Assembly: GCF_024679245.1 (NCBI RefSeq)
Contig: NC_090178.1
Span: 2,558,853 to 2,622,852, forward strand
Direction of reading: 5' to 3'
Source: Pseudorasbora parva
Taxonomy: Eukaryota; Chordata; Actinopteri; Cypriniformes; Gobionidae
DNA: 64,000 nucleotides
How positions within the stretch are numbered: position 1 is the stretch's first letter; each line of letters opens with the position of its first letter. The notes beneath the pieces are model-generated. The model made no database searches, had not been told where the DNA came from, and saw nothing but the letters and a program-made list of their open reading frames with translations. Made by a program: the position numbers and the translations under genes. Shown here in pieces: positions 8,787 to 19,469 of this stretch.

Positions 8787-11700
8787 GAATACTTCGCCAC
8801 CAATGAACCCAGCAGAAGTTTCTGAGCTGCAAGCGGCTTTTGCTTATCAAAACGAAGTACTTAAAGGATACCAGGAACAACTCGACAAACTTCAGTCTGC
8901 CAATGAATATCTGACCCACTACATTCGATCGCTTCCTCCACCCATGCCACAAACAGTAAGTTTTTCAATGCCTGATAAGTTTGATGGTTCAGCTGAACAG
9001 TGTAGAGGGTTTATTCGCCAAGTGGAGAACTTTTTTGATAACCAGCAGGACAAATTTAATTCTGACGAGAAAAAATGTGCTTTCCTAATGACACTTCTCT
9101 CTGGTAATGCAATTGATTGGGCTGCAGCGGTATGGGATACTGATTTGAGGTTTAGAACTACATATGATTACTTTATTCGTCAGCTACGGAATGTGTGTGA
9201 GTATCCCGCAGGGGGAAAAAATGTATCAACTCAGCTGCTTCAAATGTCTCAGGGCAGTCGTACCGCTGCAGAGTACGCTATTGAATTCAGAACGCTTGCA
9301 GCACAAAGCGGAAATAACGATGTGTCATTAAAGGCTGTGTTTCAACAAAGTCTGAATCCGGATCTACAAACTGAATTGGCCTGTAAGGGTGAAAATTCTT
9401 CATTTTCTGAGTATGTGACACTTGCAATCAGAATTGACAACCTGATGAGAAATGCTCCTAAGAAGAGGTCTACTCGATGGTCACAGTCAAGCACTCCTAC
9501 CACACATCAGTTTCACCATGTTCCTCAGCTCACCACAATACCTGAATCAAAGCCAAGTCAAGAACCAATGCAACTGGGCTTCTCCAGACTCTCTGAGGAA
9601 GAGAGAATTCGAAGACGGAAGCTTAACCTTTGCTATTACTGTGGGGAAGCACGCCACATTATCATGGAATGCCCTCACAAGCCCAGGAGAACAACCAAGA
9701 CTGCCACCCGAGTAAATATTGACCAATTTTCTTTCCTTCCTATAAAATCATTTACTTTTCCTGTTCGACTAGCTACTGAAAATATCTCTGTTGATGTAAC
9801 AGCGCTGATTGACTCTGGAGCAGCCTTGAACCTCATTCACAAGGACCTCATCACAAAATTCAACATTCCTACTCAGCCCTGTAAACCACCTATCAAGATC
9901 AGTGCTGTTAACGATGCACCCATTGGAGCTGGGATTACTCAGCAGACACTACCCCTACAACTCTACATCGGATTATTCCATCAAGAGGCTATCTCTTTCT
10001 ACGTCATTGACTCACCTAGGCATGACATCATCCTGGGCTTTCCCTGGTTATCTGTTCATGATCCAGTTATCTCCTGGCATTATGGTGAGCTGACTCATTG
10101 GTCTCAATTTTGCCTTAACCATTGCATGCACTTGAATGTAGTCCCACCATGTTTTACTACAAGTATTGAAAGCCCTGACACCAAGCAAACCACAAGGATT
10201 CCACACTGTTATAATGACCTTGCCGAAGTGTTTAGCAAAACTAAAGCCACACAACTCCCACCTCATCGACCATGGGACTGCGCCATTGATCTGTTGTCCG
10301 GCACCATGCCCCCTAAAAGCAAAGTGTATTCTTTGTCCCGTAGTGAAACTCAAGCTATGGAGGAGTATATAGAAGAAGCTCTGACCTTTGGGTTTATTCG
10401 CCCATCCACTTCCCCAGCTGCTGCAGGATTCTTCTTTGTAGAGAAGAAGGGTGGAGGCTTACGCCCCTGTATTGACTACAGGGGATTGAATAACGTCACA
10501 GTCAAGTTCCCTTACCCTCTTCCACTGGTTCCTGTGGCCCTGGAACAACTGCGTGAAGCCAAAATCTACACAAAACTTGATCTCAGAAGTGCATATAATT
10601 TGATTAGAATTCGTGAAGGGGATGAATGGAAGACGGCCTTCCTCACCACTAGGGGGCACTATGAATATCTTGTCATGCCCTATGGACTTGCTAACGCTCC
10701 TGCAGTGTTTCAGGCCTTCATCAATGAGATATTTCGTGATCTCTTGAACCAGTATGTAGTGGCATATCTTGATGACATTCTAATATATTCCAAGTGTGAA
10801 GCCGACCACATTAACCACGTCAAGACTGTGCTGACACGTCTATTGGAGAACCAGCTGTATGTTAAGGCTGAGAAGTGCGAGTTTCATGTAAAACAAACAA
10901 CCTTCTTGGGATATCGCATCAGCCACCAAGGCGTAAAGATGGATGAAGCCAAAGTCCAAGCAGTCACTGAATGGCCCCGACCTACCACAATAAAGGAACT
11001 GCAGAGATTCCTAGGCTTCGCAAATTTCTACAGACGCTTCATTAGAAATTACAGTCTGATTGCTTCTCCGCTGACATCCCTTTTGAAAGGAAAACCTGCT
11101 AAGCTTAAATGGTCCGAAGAAGCCACTAGGGCTTTCACTAAGCTCAAGGACAGGTTTACCACAGCTCCCATTCTCAAGCATCCTGATCCCAATATTCCTT
11201 TCGTGGTTGAAGTCGATGCCTCAGATTGTGGAATTGGAGCCGTACTCTCACAACGTCACGGCCAGCCAAGCAAGCTTTACCCCTGTGCGTTTTTCTCAAG
11301 AAAACTGACTTCAGCCGAGCGTAACTATGATGTAGGAAATAAGGAACTGTTATCAATGAAGGCAGCTATTGAAGAGTGGAGACATTGGCTGGAGGGGGCC
11401 ATTCATCCCTTTCAGGTTATCACAGATCATAAAAATCTGGAATACATTAAGAGTGCCAAACGCCTGAACCCTCGTCAAGCTCGCTGGTTTCTTTTCTTCA
11501 CTCGCTTCCATTTTACAGTCACATACAGACCAGGCAGTAAGAATAGTAAGGCGGATGCTCTGTCCAGACGCCATGATCCTCCTGCAGAAAATGTCTCACC
11601 TGAATCTATTCTTCCTCCAACAGTCATTATAGCCCCAATTTCTTGGGACCTAATGGAAGAGATCCAGCAAACCCATCAACAAGAACCACCGCCTGTTAAC

Positions 11701-13017
11701 TGTCCTCCAAACAAACATTATGTACCACAAACTCTTCGTCAAAAGGTCATGCAATGGGTCCACACAGCTCTAAGCTCAGGTCACCCTGGAATTTCTCGTA
11801 CACTCCGTCTTCTACAAAATTCCTTCTGGTGGCCATCAATGATTAAAGATGTAACAATCTATGTTAAGTCCTGCCAGGTCTGTGCACAGTCTAAGACCCC
11901 TAAGGAGTTACCCTCAGGCCTCCTCCAACCACTTCCAACTCCTCACCGTCCTTGGTCACATTTGTCCATAGACTTCGTCACTGACCTGCCCCTCTCAAAT
12001 GGTTTCACGACTATCCTGGTCATCATCGATCGCTTTTCTAAGTCCTGCCGCCTAGTTCCACTAAAAGGGCTCCCTACAGCCATGGAGACAGCACAAGCCC
12101 TATTTCATCATGTCTTCCGGATCTATGGCATCCCAGATGATATTGTAACTTACAGAGGAACCCAATTCACATCTCAGGTTTGGAGAGCCTTTTGCAGACA
12201 CCTGGATATCAACGTGAGCCTCACCTCAGGGTATCACCCGCAATCTAATGGACAGGTGGAACGGCTAAACCAAGAGCTTGGCAGATATCTCAGAAGTTAT
12301 TGCAGTCGTGAACAACATCGCTGGGTGGAATTCCTCCCGTGGGCTGAATATGCCCAAAACTCCTTGACCCACTCTTCCAATAGCATGACTCCTTTCCAAT
12401 GTGTCTTAGGATACCAGCCCCCCTTGTTCCCGTGGTCTGGTGAACCCTCATCAGTCCCTGCTGTGGATGACTGGATCAGGCGTAGTGAGAGAGTGTGGGA
12501 CAGTGCCCATGTCCGTTTACAGAGAGCCTTCCGCACACAGGAGCTCCAGGCCAACAGACGGCATCGCTCACACCCTCCCTACCAACCCGGACAACAGGTC
12601 TGGCTCTCCACAAGGGACCTCAAGCTGCGGCTACCAAGCAGGAAGCTCAGCCCCAAGTATGTTGGCCCATTCAAGATTCTCAGACAGATTAATGAAGTCA
12701 CGTACCAGCTTGACCTTCCTGCTCATTATCGTATTTCTCCCTCCTTCCATGTCTCGCTCCTCAAACCGGTCCACCCGCACCCTGACCCCAATGCAGAGGG
12801 CCAAGAGCCACCGCCACCACTGGATGTAGATGGATCACCAGCATATAAAGTAAAAGAGTTGCTAGATTCAAGGCGCAGAGGGGGTCAGATCCAATACTTG
12901 GTAGATTGGGAGGGCTATGGGCCTGAGGAGAGATCCTGGGTAGCCGCCCGCGACATCTTAGACCCATCTCTCATTGAGGACTTTCATCGAGCCAGACCTG
13001 ATCGGCCAGCACCATGA
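8752..13017 (+). CDS. Gypsy Gag-Pol polyprotein with chromodomain; integrase catalytic residue altered
   Basis: This is one uninterrupted frame of 1421 residues from the first in-frame ATG, which lies inside the LTR; ATG 8803 is an alternative. Order: Gag of the sushi/PEG10-like type (about 45-250); CCHC zinc knuckle at 294-307 ([14 protein letters not shown]); aspartic protease with DSG at 354-356; reverse transcriptase with YLDD at 672-675; RNase H ([22 protein letters not shown]); integrase with an HHCC finger and core; C-terminal chromodomain (about 1363-1421). Integrase D1074 and E1170 are present. The middle residue, expected to be Asp in a 'DRG' motif 35 residues before the Glu, is Tyr1134 (TAC at 12151). 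Integration should therefore fail unless supplied in trans. Gag and Pol share one frame, as in Tf1. In the parent ORF the frame is also open upstream to 8587, but without an ATG. Confidence 0.93.
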   Translation: MDSIPASASSLQNTSPPMNPAEVSELQAAFAYQNEVLKGYQEQLDKLQSANEYLTHYIRSLPPPMPQTVSFSMPDKFDGSAEQCRGFIRQVENFFDNQQDKFNSDEKKCAFLMTLLSGNAIDWAAAVWDTDLRFRTTYDYFIRQLRNVCEYPAGGKNVSTQLLQMSQGSRTAAEYAIEFRTLAAQSGNNDVSLKAVFQQSLNPDLQTELACKGENSSFSEYVTLAIRIDNLMRNAPKKRSTRWSQSSTPTTHQFHHVPQLTTIPESKPSQEPMQLGFSRLSEEERIRRRKLNLCYYCGEARHIIMECPHKPRRTTKTATRVNIDQFSFLPIKSFTFPVRLATENISVDVTALIDSGAALNLIHKDLITKFNIPTQPCKPPIKISAVNDAPIGAGITQQTLPLQLYIGLFHQEAISFYVIDSPRHDIILGFPWLSVHDPVISWHYGELTHWSQFCLNHCMHLNVVPPCFTTSIESPDTKQTTRIPHCYNDLAEVFSKTKATQLPPHRPWDCAIDLLSGTMPPKSKVYSLSRSETQAMEEYIEEALTFGFIRPSTSPAAAGFFFVEKKGGGLRPCIDYRGLNNVTVKFPYPLPLVPVALEQLREAKIYTKLDLRSAYNLIRIREGDEWKTAFLTTRGHYEYLVMPYGLANAPAVFQAFINEIFRDLLNQYVVAYLDDILIYSKCEADHINHVKTVLTRLLENQLYVKAEKCEFHVKQTTFLGYRISHQGVKMDEAKVQAVTEWPRPTTIKELQRFLGFANFYRRFIRNYSLIASPLTSLLKGKPAKLKWSEEATRAFTKLKDRFTTAPILKHPDPNIPFVVEVDASDCGIGAVLSQRHGQPSKLYPCAFFSRKLTSAERNYDVGNKELLSMKAAIEEWRHWLEGAIHPFQVITDHKNLEYIKSAKRLNPRQARWFLFFTRFHFTVTYRPGSKNSKADALSRRHDPPAENVSPESILPPTVIIAPISWDLMEEIQQTHQQEPPPVNCPPNKHYVPQTLRQKVMQWVHTALSSGHPGISRTLRLLQNSFWWPSMIKDVTIYVKSCQVCAQSKTPKELPSGLLQPLPTPHRPWSHLSIDFVTDLPLSNGFTTILVIIDRFSKSCRLVPLKGLPTAMETAQALFHHVFRIYGIPDDIVTYRGTQFTSQVWRAFCRHLDINVSLTSGYHPQSNGQVERLNQELGRYLRSYCSREQHRWVEFLPWAEYAQNSLTHSSNSMTPFQCVLGYQPPLFPWSGEPSSVPAVDDWIRRSERVWDSAHVRLQRAFRTQELQANRRHRSHPPYQPGQQVWLSTRDLKLRLPSRKLSPKYVGPFKILRQINEVTYQLDLPAHYRISPSFHVSLLKPVHPHPDPNAEGQEPPPPLDVDGSPAYKVKELLDSRRRGGQIQYLVDWEGYGPEERSWVAARDILDPSLIEDFHRARPDRPAP

Positions 13018-13072
13018 CCACGGGGACGTCCATGTAAAGCGCCAGGAGGCGCTCCTAGGAGGGGGGGGGTTC

Positions 13073-13453
13073 TGTAATGCCACGCCAGCAGAGGGAGCCC
13101 TCACCTGAATTCTGACTGTGTGCCACTGTCTCTGCTCACTCTACAGTCACTTCCTGTTTGGCAGCCATTTTAAGCATGGCATGGCCAAACAGACCTTGCG
13201 AAGTATTGCCAGTCTTACTGCCTTACTGAGCGTTTATCCATTGTCTGTTTGCCTTGCGTTTGACCAATTGCCTGTTTAGCTTGATCATTGTTTCTGGACT
13301 ACCCTTTGGACTTGTTTGCCTGTTTGGATTGTTTATTGTGTTTGACCATTCTGCCTGCCTCTCGACTACTGCCTTTTGGATATTCCTGTGGCTTGTTTTC
13401 CCATTAAAACTTCTGCACATGGATTCAATCCCAGCCTCAGCCTCTTCCTTACA
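13073..13453 (+). repeat. 3' LTR of the gypsy retrotransposon
   Basis: 381 bp, matching the 5' LTR apart from one C/T difference. It is preceded by a G-run polypurine tract and followed by the ATCAT target duplicate. Confidence 0.95.
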
Positions 13454-13608
13454 ATCATGTTGTTTCTCAGTAAATTAACACAAGGAATAATAGAATATTT
13501 AATTATTTATTTAACAATACATAGTCATTAATGGCAATAAATATCCAAATATATTTTTCTAAAACATGAAAAATGACACATTGAAGCTGTGAATCATTGA
13601 ATCCCAGT
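13454..13608. repeat. AT-rich repeat, copy 2, 3' part
   Basis: Continuation of the sequence broken at 8405. It resembles 1480-1640 ('tatttatttaacaatacat', 'gacacattga'). No gene. Confidence 0.5.
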
Positions 13609-14288
13609 CAGGGTGGGAAATCAACTTTTTTGCCCACTAGCCACAGTGGCTATATTTATTTAATATTTAATATTTATTACCTACCACTTTGTCCAGAATT
13701 CAAATTTATAAAAGAAAGTACATTAGAATAGTATGGGGTGAATTTGGGTTGATTGGGACACTTTTTCCCAGTCATTTCAATGGCAAAAACAGTCGACAAA
13801 TGTGCATTCACTGCAAAAAATGCTTTTCTTATTTAGTACTTTTTTTTTATGTCTAGTCTAAATATCTAAAAATTCTTAAATCAAGATGCATTTACTAGAT
13901 AAGTAAAACGACATAGGATAGTTTTGCTTGTTTTCTGGGTTAAGATATCAAAATGAAGTGAGTTTTTGCTTAAAACAAGCTAAATGATCTGCCAACGGGG
14001 TGAGAAAAATAATCTTATTTCTGTTCGGAAACAAGAAACAAGATTTCAATCAGAAATAAGATTATTTTTCTCACCCCGTTGGCAGATCATTTAGCTTGTT
14101 TTAAGCAAAAACTCACTTCATTTTGATATCTTTACCCAGAAAACAAGCAAAAATATCTTATTTTATTTATCTAGTAAATGCATCTTGATTTAAGAATTGT
14201 TAGATATTTAGACTGGAAAGAAGACAAAATTACTGAGTATAAAGCACTTAATTGTTTAGTATTAAGTATTAAATAATTTCCCACCCTG
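13609..14288. mobile_element. hAT-like non-autonomous element with perfect 8-bp target duplication
   Basis: Termini CAGGGTGGGAAAT at 13609 and its complement ending at 14288; ATCCCAGT at 13601-13608 and 14289-14296. It contains a long palindromic MITE (13809-14250). No transposase frame. Confidence 0.8.
13809..14250. mobile_element. Palindromic 'CACTGCAAAAAATGC' MITE, copy A
   Basis: Nearly the whole element is one inverted repeat: the arm with 'gagtttttgcttaaaacaagc' and 'ggggtgagaaaaataatctt' on the left is mirrored on the right around 14040. At least four further copies occur at 15906-16151, 34552-34806, 34846-35165 and 36565-36858. Confidence 0.8.
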
Positions 14289-14366
14289 ATCCCAGTATAT
14301 CATGAATGGTCACCATCGCCCTTGCATTGCAATAAGCTTTTCCTCCGTGTGTTTTTTCTGTGTCAG

Positions 14367-14509
14367 TGATGAGGAGTCTGACGGATGCAGGAGATTACTG
14401 GCAGGTGGACCGAGGCAGCAGCGAGATGAAGATCCACTCACTGCAGGAGCAGCTGGACCGCTTACAGCTGGAGAATAATGCACTGCACGAGCTCTGCAGG
14501 GCTGGACAG
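14367..14509 (+). CDS. azi2: AZI2-like gene, fourth coding exon
   Basis: After completing a split Val codon, this exon reads MRSLTDAGDYWQVDRGSSEM and continues KIHSLQEQLDRLQLENNALHELCRAGQ. It corresponds to the AZI2 segment beginning 'VMRNL' with 'LKIHGLEQELELMRKE', the end of the coiled coil. The acceptor is a T-rich tract ending GTCAG at 14366 and the donor GTGCGT at 14510. It ends in phase 0. The preceding intron (5732-14366) is swollen by the gypsy and hAT-like insertions. Confidence 0.87.
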
Positions 14510-14550
14510 GTGCGTCTCATACAATGATCAGGCATAACATTATGACGTCC

Positions 14551-15030
14551 TTATATTGTGTTGGTCCTGACCCGTTGAGGCATGGACTCCACTAGACCCC
14601 TGAAGGTGTGCTGGGGTATCTGGCACCAAGATGTTAGCAGCAGATCCTTTAAGTCCTGTAATTTGCGAGGTGGGGCCTCCATGGATCGGACTTGTTTGTT
14701 CAGCTCATCCCACAGATGCTGGATTGGATTGAGATCTGGGGAATCTGGAGGCCGAGTCAACGCCTCAAACTCGTCGTTGTGCTCCTCAAACCATTCCTGA
14801 AGCATTTGTGCTTTGTGTCAGGAGCATTATCCTGCTGGAAGAGCCACAGCCACCAGAATACCGTTTCCATGAAAGGCTGAACATGGTCTCAGCAATGCTT
14901 AGGTAGGTGGAGCGTGTCAAAGTAATATCCACATGGATGGAGGACCCAAGGTTTCCCAGCAGAACATTGGCCAAAGCATCACACTGCCTCCGCCGGCTCG
15001 CCTTCTTCCCATAGTGCATCCTGGGGCCAT
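14551..15030 (-). pseudogene. Tc1 transposase, C-terminal part
   Basis: Minus-strand translation includes [20 protein letters not shown] and then [20 protein letters not shown], the C-terminal catalytic motif. The catalytic Glu of 'NPIEHLW' is Gln here. The region nearer 15000 is in other frames. The N-terminal half is at 16160-16428. Confidence 0.82.
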
Positions 15031-15042
15031 GTGTTCAAACAG

Positions 15043-15194
15043 GCTTTCCTGTAGCTCAAACAGTAGAGCGTGGCGCTAGCAACGCCAGAGTCATGGGTTC
15101 GATTCCCAGGGAAAGCAAGAACTTACAATATTGTAAAATGTATACTTTAAAATGCAGTTGTAAGTCGCTTTGGATAAAAGCATCTGCAATGTAA
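15043..15194 (+). repeat. tRNA-derived SINE (Ala-like head)
   Basis: The head at 15043-15116 folds like a tRNA: end stem GCTTTCC/GGAAAGC, D-stem GCTC/GAGC, an anticodon arm TGGCG-CTAGCAA-CGCCA with AGC in the anticodon position, and a B-box GGGTTCGATTCCC. Extra bases between the end stem and the D-stem argue against a functional tRNA. The tail 'gtaagtcgctttggataaaagc' is a common fish SINE/LINE 3' end. It is inserted in a Tc1 relic. Confidence 0.8.
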
Positions 15195-15905
15195 TCACTC
15201 CTTGCTCACTGATATCAGAAACACTGCTCCATCTTCACTCCGAGGAAATTTGTGGCTAAAGTATTTAAGTAAGCTCTGCAAAATCACAAAAGTTTAGTTT
15301 ATAAAATGCATCAAAAAAAAACAAACAATAGATGGTTTCAACATGGTTTATTGCAACAATAAAAATTCCTACCACAAGCTCATTAGGCTTTATCAGCATT
15401 GAAAGTTAAACTTCATTGCTGCTTTTGCAGTGCAAATGTTGTTTGGAAAGATGAAAATAGTATGTTTTCATCGGTTGTTTTATCTACGGGTCCCATTACA
15501 GATTTCTGCTCATTTAAAATCCGATGCAGATAACTGTACGCAGATAAGCACTATAAGATCACATTTGTTTGAATGCATTAAAGAGAGCGATTGCATGTGC
15601 GAATAAGTGCTGCGTGTTTAAAATGTGCTTTCACCCGATCATATTCAGTATGTAGAAGGTACAAAAAAATTACTTGAACTATAACATCCCGCTCATGTCC
15701 ATTGCCGTCATCATCCTGTACAATCTTTCTGATTTGAGTGATCGGTCTGAATTGAGCAAGTTAAATGTGTTTAATGTGTGAGTTCTGGCTACAAATACTG
15801 TTATATTATGGGCTGTTGCCATAAATTGAACTCGTGATGGAGCGGTAGTGGAGCGCATGATAAACCACAACGCTACGACTTTTAAAAAACCTGCTCCTCA
15901 CTCCA
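15195..15905. other. Intronic sequence, no gene recognised
   Basis: AT-rich sequence inside the disrupted Tc1 element, between the SINE and the MITE. No coding exon, terminus or RNA gene is recognisable. It may be part of a further unclassified insertion. Confidence 0.4.
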
Positions 15906-16151
15906 CACTGCAAAAATGCTTTTATTAATTAGTATTTTTGTCCTGTTTTAAGTCCAAATATCTAAAAATGCTTAAATTATTCAGCATTTACTACATAAGC
16001 AAAAAAAATTGTCTCGTCTTGGTGGAAAATAACTCAAAATGAAGAGAGTTTTTGCTTAAAATAAGCAAAATAATCTTCCAATGGGGTGAGAAAAATAATC
16101 TTAATTCAAACAGAAAACAAGATTATTTTGTTTACCCCATTTTTTGCAGTG
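15906..16151. mobile_element. Palindromic 'CACTGCAAAAATGC' MITE, copy B
   Basis: Termini CACTGCAAAAATGC and its complement (...TTTTTTGCAGTG). It has the same internal landmarks as the copy at 13809. It lies within the Tc1 transposase region. Confidence 0.8.
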
Positions 16152-16159
16152 CATTCAAA

Positions 16160-16428
16160 ATCACGTCACTCCACTCACGTACTTGTCTGTTTGATCGGAC
16201 CACACGGGCCAGCCTTCGCTCCCCACGTGCATCAATGAGCCTTGGCCGCCCATGACCCTGTGGCCGGTTCTCCACTGTTCCTTCCTTGGAGCACTTTTGA
16301 TAGATACTGACCACTGCAGACCGGGAACAGCCCACAAGAGCTGCAGTTTTGGAGATGCTCTGACCCAGTCATCTAGCCGTCACAATCTGGCCCTTGTCAA
16401 ACTCGCTCAAATCCTTACGCTTGCCCAT
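16160..16428 (-). pseudogene. Tc1 transposase, N-terminal part
   Basis: From the minus-strand ATG at 16428 (MGKRKDLSEFDKG) through a helix-turn-helix region (GCSRSAVVSIYQKCSKEG and NRPQGHGRPRLIDARGERRL), the usual Tc1 DNA-binding domain. A frameshift lies around 16335-16375. The gene is broken by the insertions to its left. Confidence 0.82.
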
Positions 16429-16568
16429 TTCTCCTGCTTCTAACACATCAACTCTGAGGACAAAATGTTCACTTGCTGCCTAATATATCCCACCCACTAA
16501 CAGGAGATGAAGAGATCATCAGTGTTATTCACTTCTCCTACACTTTGTCATAATGTCGTGCCTGGTCG

Positions 16569-16601
<33 letters not shown>

Positions 16602-18235
16602 CAGTCTTGTTCAAAATAATAGCAGTACAATGTGACTAACCAGAATAATCAAGGTTTTTAGTATATTTTTTATTGCTACGTGGCAAACAAGTTACCAGTA
16701 GGTTCAGTAGATTCTCAGAAAACAAACAAGACCCAGCATTCATGATATGCACGCTCTTAAGGCTGTGCAATTGGGCAATTAGTGGAATTAGTTGAAAGGG
16801 GTGTGTTCAAAAAAATAGCAGTGTGGCATTCAATCACTGAGGTCATCACTTTTGTGAAGAAACAGGTGTGAATCAGGTGGCCCCTATTTAAGGATGAAGC
16901 CAACACTTGTTGAACATGCATTTGAAAGCTGAGGAAAATGGGTCGTTCAAGACAGTGTTCAGAAGAACAGCGTACTTTGATTAAAAAGTTGATTAGAGAG
17001 GGGAAAACCTATAAAGAGGTGCAAAAAATGATAGGCTGTTCAGCTAAAATGATCTCCAATGCCTTAAAATGGAGAGCAAAACCAGAGAGACGTGGAAGAA
17101 AACGGAAGACAACCATCAAAATGGATAGAAGAATAACCAGAATGGCAAAGGCTCAGCCAATGATCACCTCCAGGATGATCAAAGACAGTCTGGAGTTACC
17201 TGTAAGTACTGTGACAGTTAGAAGACGTCTGTGTGAAGCTAATCTATTTTCAAGAATCCCCCGCAAAGTCCCTCTGTTAAAAAAAAGGCATGTGCAGAAG
17301 AGGTTACAATTTGCCAAAGAACACATCAACTGGCCTAAAGAGAAATGGAGGAACATTTTGTGGACTGATGAGAGTAAAATTGTTCTTTTTGGGTCCAAGG
17401 GCCACAGGCAGTTTGTGAGACGACCCCCAAACTCTGAATTCAAGCCACAGTACACAGTGAAGACAGTGAAGCATGGAGGTGCAAGCATCATGATATGGGC
17501 ATGTTTCTCCTACTATGGTGTTGGGCCTATTTATCGCATACCAGGGATCATGGATCAGTTTGCATATGTTAAAATACTTGAAGAGGTCATGTTGCCCTAT
17601 GCTGAAGAGGACATGCCCTTGAAGCGGTTGTTTCAACAAGACAATGACCCAAAACACACTAGTAAACGGGCAAAGTCTTGGTTCCAAACCAACAAAATTA
17701 ATGTTATGGAGTGGCCAGCCCAATCTCCAGACCTTAATCCAATTGAGAACTTGTGGGGTGATATCAAAAATGCTGTTTCTGAAGCAAAACCAAGAAATGT
17801 GAATGAATTGTGGAATGTTGTTAAAGAATCATGGAGTGGAATAACAGCTGAGAGGTGCCACAAGTTGGTTGACTCCATGCCACACAGATGTCAAGCAGTT
17901 TTAAAAAACTGTGGTCATACAACTAAATATTAGTTTAGTGATTCACAGGATTGCTAAATCCCAGAAAGAAAAAAAAAAATGTTTGTACAAAATAGTTTTG
18001 AGTTTGTACAGTCAAAGGTAGACACTGCTATTTTTTTGAACACACCCCTTTCAACTAATTGCCCAATTGCACAGCCTTAAGAGCGTGCATATCATGAATG
18101 CTGGGTCTCGTTTGTTTTCTGAGAATCTACTGAACCTACTGGTAACTTGTTTGCCACGTAGCAATAAAAAATATACTAAAAACCTTGATTATTCTGGTTA
18201 GTCACATTGTACTGCTATTATTTTGAACAAGACTG
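16602..18235 (+). mobile_element. Structurally intact Tc1/mariner transposon with long terminal repeats
   Basis: 1634 bp between TA dinucleotides. Inverted termini of about 210 bp start CAGTCTTGTTCAAAATAATA (16602) and end with the complement at 18235. The left arm carries a small internal duplication ('ggaattagt') absent from the right arm. The arms are otherwise nearly identical by eye. A full-length transposase lies between them. A 312-bp derivative is present at 40496-40807. Confidence 0.93.
16938..17933 (+). CDS. Tc1/mariner transposase, full length
   Basis: An uninterrupted 331-residue frame starting [19 protein letters not shown]. The N-terminal half holds a paired-type helix-turn-helix DNA-binding region (about 1-110) with a GRKRKTT basic linker. 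The C-terminal half holds the DDE domain: Asp in WTDESK, Asp in QQDNDPKH and Glu in [11 protein letters not shown], with DD34E-type spacing. It ends with CGHTTKY at a stop. Length and all catalytic residues are as expected for an active member that cuts and pastes its element at TA sites. It lies in the AZI2-like intron in sense orientation. Activity cannot be judged from sequence alone, but I see no disabling change. Confidence 0.93.
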   Translation: MGRSRQCSEEQRTLIKKLIREGKTYKEVQKMIGCSAKMISNALKWRAKPERRGRKRKTTIKMDRRITRMAKAQPMITSRMIKDSLELPVSTVTVRRRLCEANLFSRIPRKVPLLKKRHVQKRLQFAKEHINWPKEKWRNILWTDESKIVLFGSKGHRQFVRRPPNSEFKPQYTVKTVKHGGASIMIWACFSYYGVGPIYRIPGIMDQFAYVKILEEVMLPYAEEDMPLKRLFQQDNDPKHTSKRAKSWFQTNKINVMEWPAQSPDLNPIENLWGDIKNAVSEAKPRNVNELWNVVKESWSGITAERCHKLVDSMPHRCQAVLKNCGHTTKY

Positions 18236-18297
18236 TATATATATATTTATGTATATGTAGTCCATGCGTATTATTCATGATGTTCTTCTCGTCACAG

Positions 18298-18359
18298 GAT
18301 TCCTCTGAAAACTGTGTAGTTCATAATGATCAGTCCCATGAAGCAATGACAGACTTCAG
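18298..18359 (+). CDS. azi2: AZI2-like gene, fifth coding exon (small)
   Basis: 62 bp encoding DSSENCVVHNDQSHEAMTDF plus two bases of an Arg codon. The acceptor is GTCACAG at 18297 and the donor GTATTT at 18360. Phase 0 in and phase 2 out agree with the neighbouring exons. Sequence similarity to AZI2 is weak here, so support comes mainly from splice sites and phase. Confidence 0.7.
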
Positions 18360-18382
18360 GTATTTATGATTGAAAAGCTATT

Positions 18383-18415
<33 letters not shown>

Positions 18416-18767
18416 ATGTATGGGCAGTGCTGCAGGCGTCCACTAGAGTGCGACATTGTATCAGTTGTAAGATGGATCAATGACAGTACATTTACCAGTC
18501 ACATAATTGAACAGGTTACAGTTTCACAAATGTAAATCAAGCGGCAGGTTTTCATTGTTATGGAAATCAGGAAATATTAAAACTTCTGTTTTTATAATGA
18601 AGACACATTTCTCCTGTGCTCAAATATTTTATATGTAGCCAGTATGGACGGGTCATAATTGCCTGCTAGTTAGTAGATAGTTTTGATATTATGTCTTAGT
18701 TTTGCACAGTAAATCTCTCAGGAAGTTTTCGTCTCATCCTCTTTGAAACTTCCCGCATGCAATTTAT

Positions 18768-19399
18768 AGGGTTAGTTCACCCAAAAATGAAATGTCTGTC
18801 ATTAACTCCTCACCCTAATGTCGTTCCACACCCGTAAGACCTCCGTTCATCTTCACACACAGTTTAAGATATTTTATATTTAGTCCAAGAGCTTTTCTGT
18901 TTCTTCAATGAAAGTGTATGCACACTATACTGTCCATGTCCAGAAAGGTAATAAAAACATCATCAAAGTAGTCCATATGTAGTAGTCCATATTTTCAGTC
19001 CTCAAACAAATATTTGAACGGTTATGAATCAGCATATTGATTCATGATTCGATTCGTAACCGTTCAAATCTTTATTTGAGGATTGAAAACAAACCCAGAA
19101 GAGAAGCCAATGCTGAATAAAGTCGTAGTTTTTGTTATTTTTGGACCCAAATGTATTTTGGATGCTTCAAGAGACTCTAATTAACCCACTGATGTCTCAT
19201 ATGGACTACTGTGATGATGTTTTTATTCCCTTTCTGGACATGGACAGTATAGTGTGCATACACTTGCATACGCTCTCGGACTAAATATAAAATATCTTAA
19301 ACTGTGTGTGAAGATGAACGGTGGTCTTACAGGTGTGGAGCAACATTAGAGTGAGTAAATAATGACATAAATTAAATTTTTGGGTGAACTAACCCTTTA
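18768..19399. mobile_element. 'GGGTTAGTTCACCC' palindromic MITE
   Basis: The left end 'agggttagttcacccaaaaatga' and the right end 'tttttgggtgaactaaccctt' are inverted. Internal arms also mirror each other ('aagatattttatatttagtcc' near 18865 with its complement near 19280, and 'catatggactact'). No ORF. Similar elements are very abundant in zebrafish and relatives. Confidence 0.8.
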
Positions 19400-19469
19400 A
19401 AAATAAAGGACATTTTTGATCAAACGATGATGGTGTGTGATGCATATGCCGGTGTGTGTTTGTATTTAG

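Larger units (their letters stand above)
8406..13453 (+). mobile_element. Complete chromodomain Ty3/gypsy (sushi-like) LTR retrotransposon
   Basis: Order: 5' LTR, one gag-pol ORF, purine-rich tract (about 13056-13070, run of G), 3' LTR; 5-bp ATCAT duplications flank it. No tRNA-type primer site (TGG...) follows the 5' LTR. Instead AATACTTCGC at 8788-8797 is exactly complementary to GCGAAGTATT at 8531-8540 inside the LTR, which suggests Tf1-type self-priming. The near-identical LTRs imply a recent insertion. It lies in the intron between coding exons 3 and 4 of the AZI2-like gene, in sense orientation. Confidence 0.95.
14524..16571 (-). mobile_element. Tc1/mariner element, minus strand, split by later insertions
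   Basis: The left end 'tgatcaggcataacattatgac' (14524) and the right end 'gtcataatgtcgtgcctggtcgg' (to about 16571) are imperfect inverted termini. The transposase halves lie at each side (14551-15030 and 16160-16428). Between them are a SINE (15043-15194), unassigned sequence (15195-15905) and a palindromic MITE (15906-16151). A second fragment of this family lies at 41747-42078. Confidence 0.8.

Noticed and set aside
15043..15116. Functional tRNA-Ala gene
   Set aside because: Extra bases between the end stem and D-arm plus a SINE-type tail indicate a SINE head.
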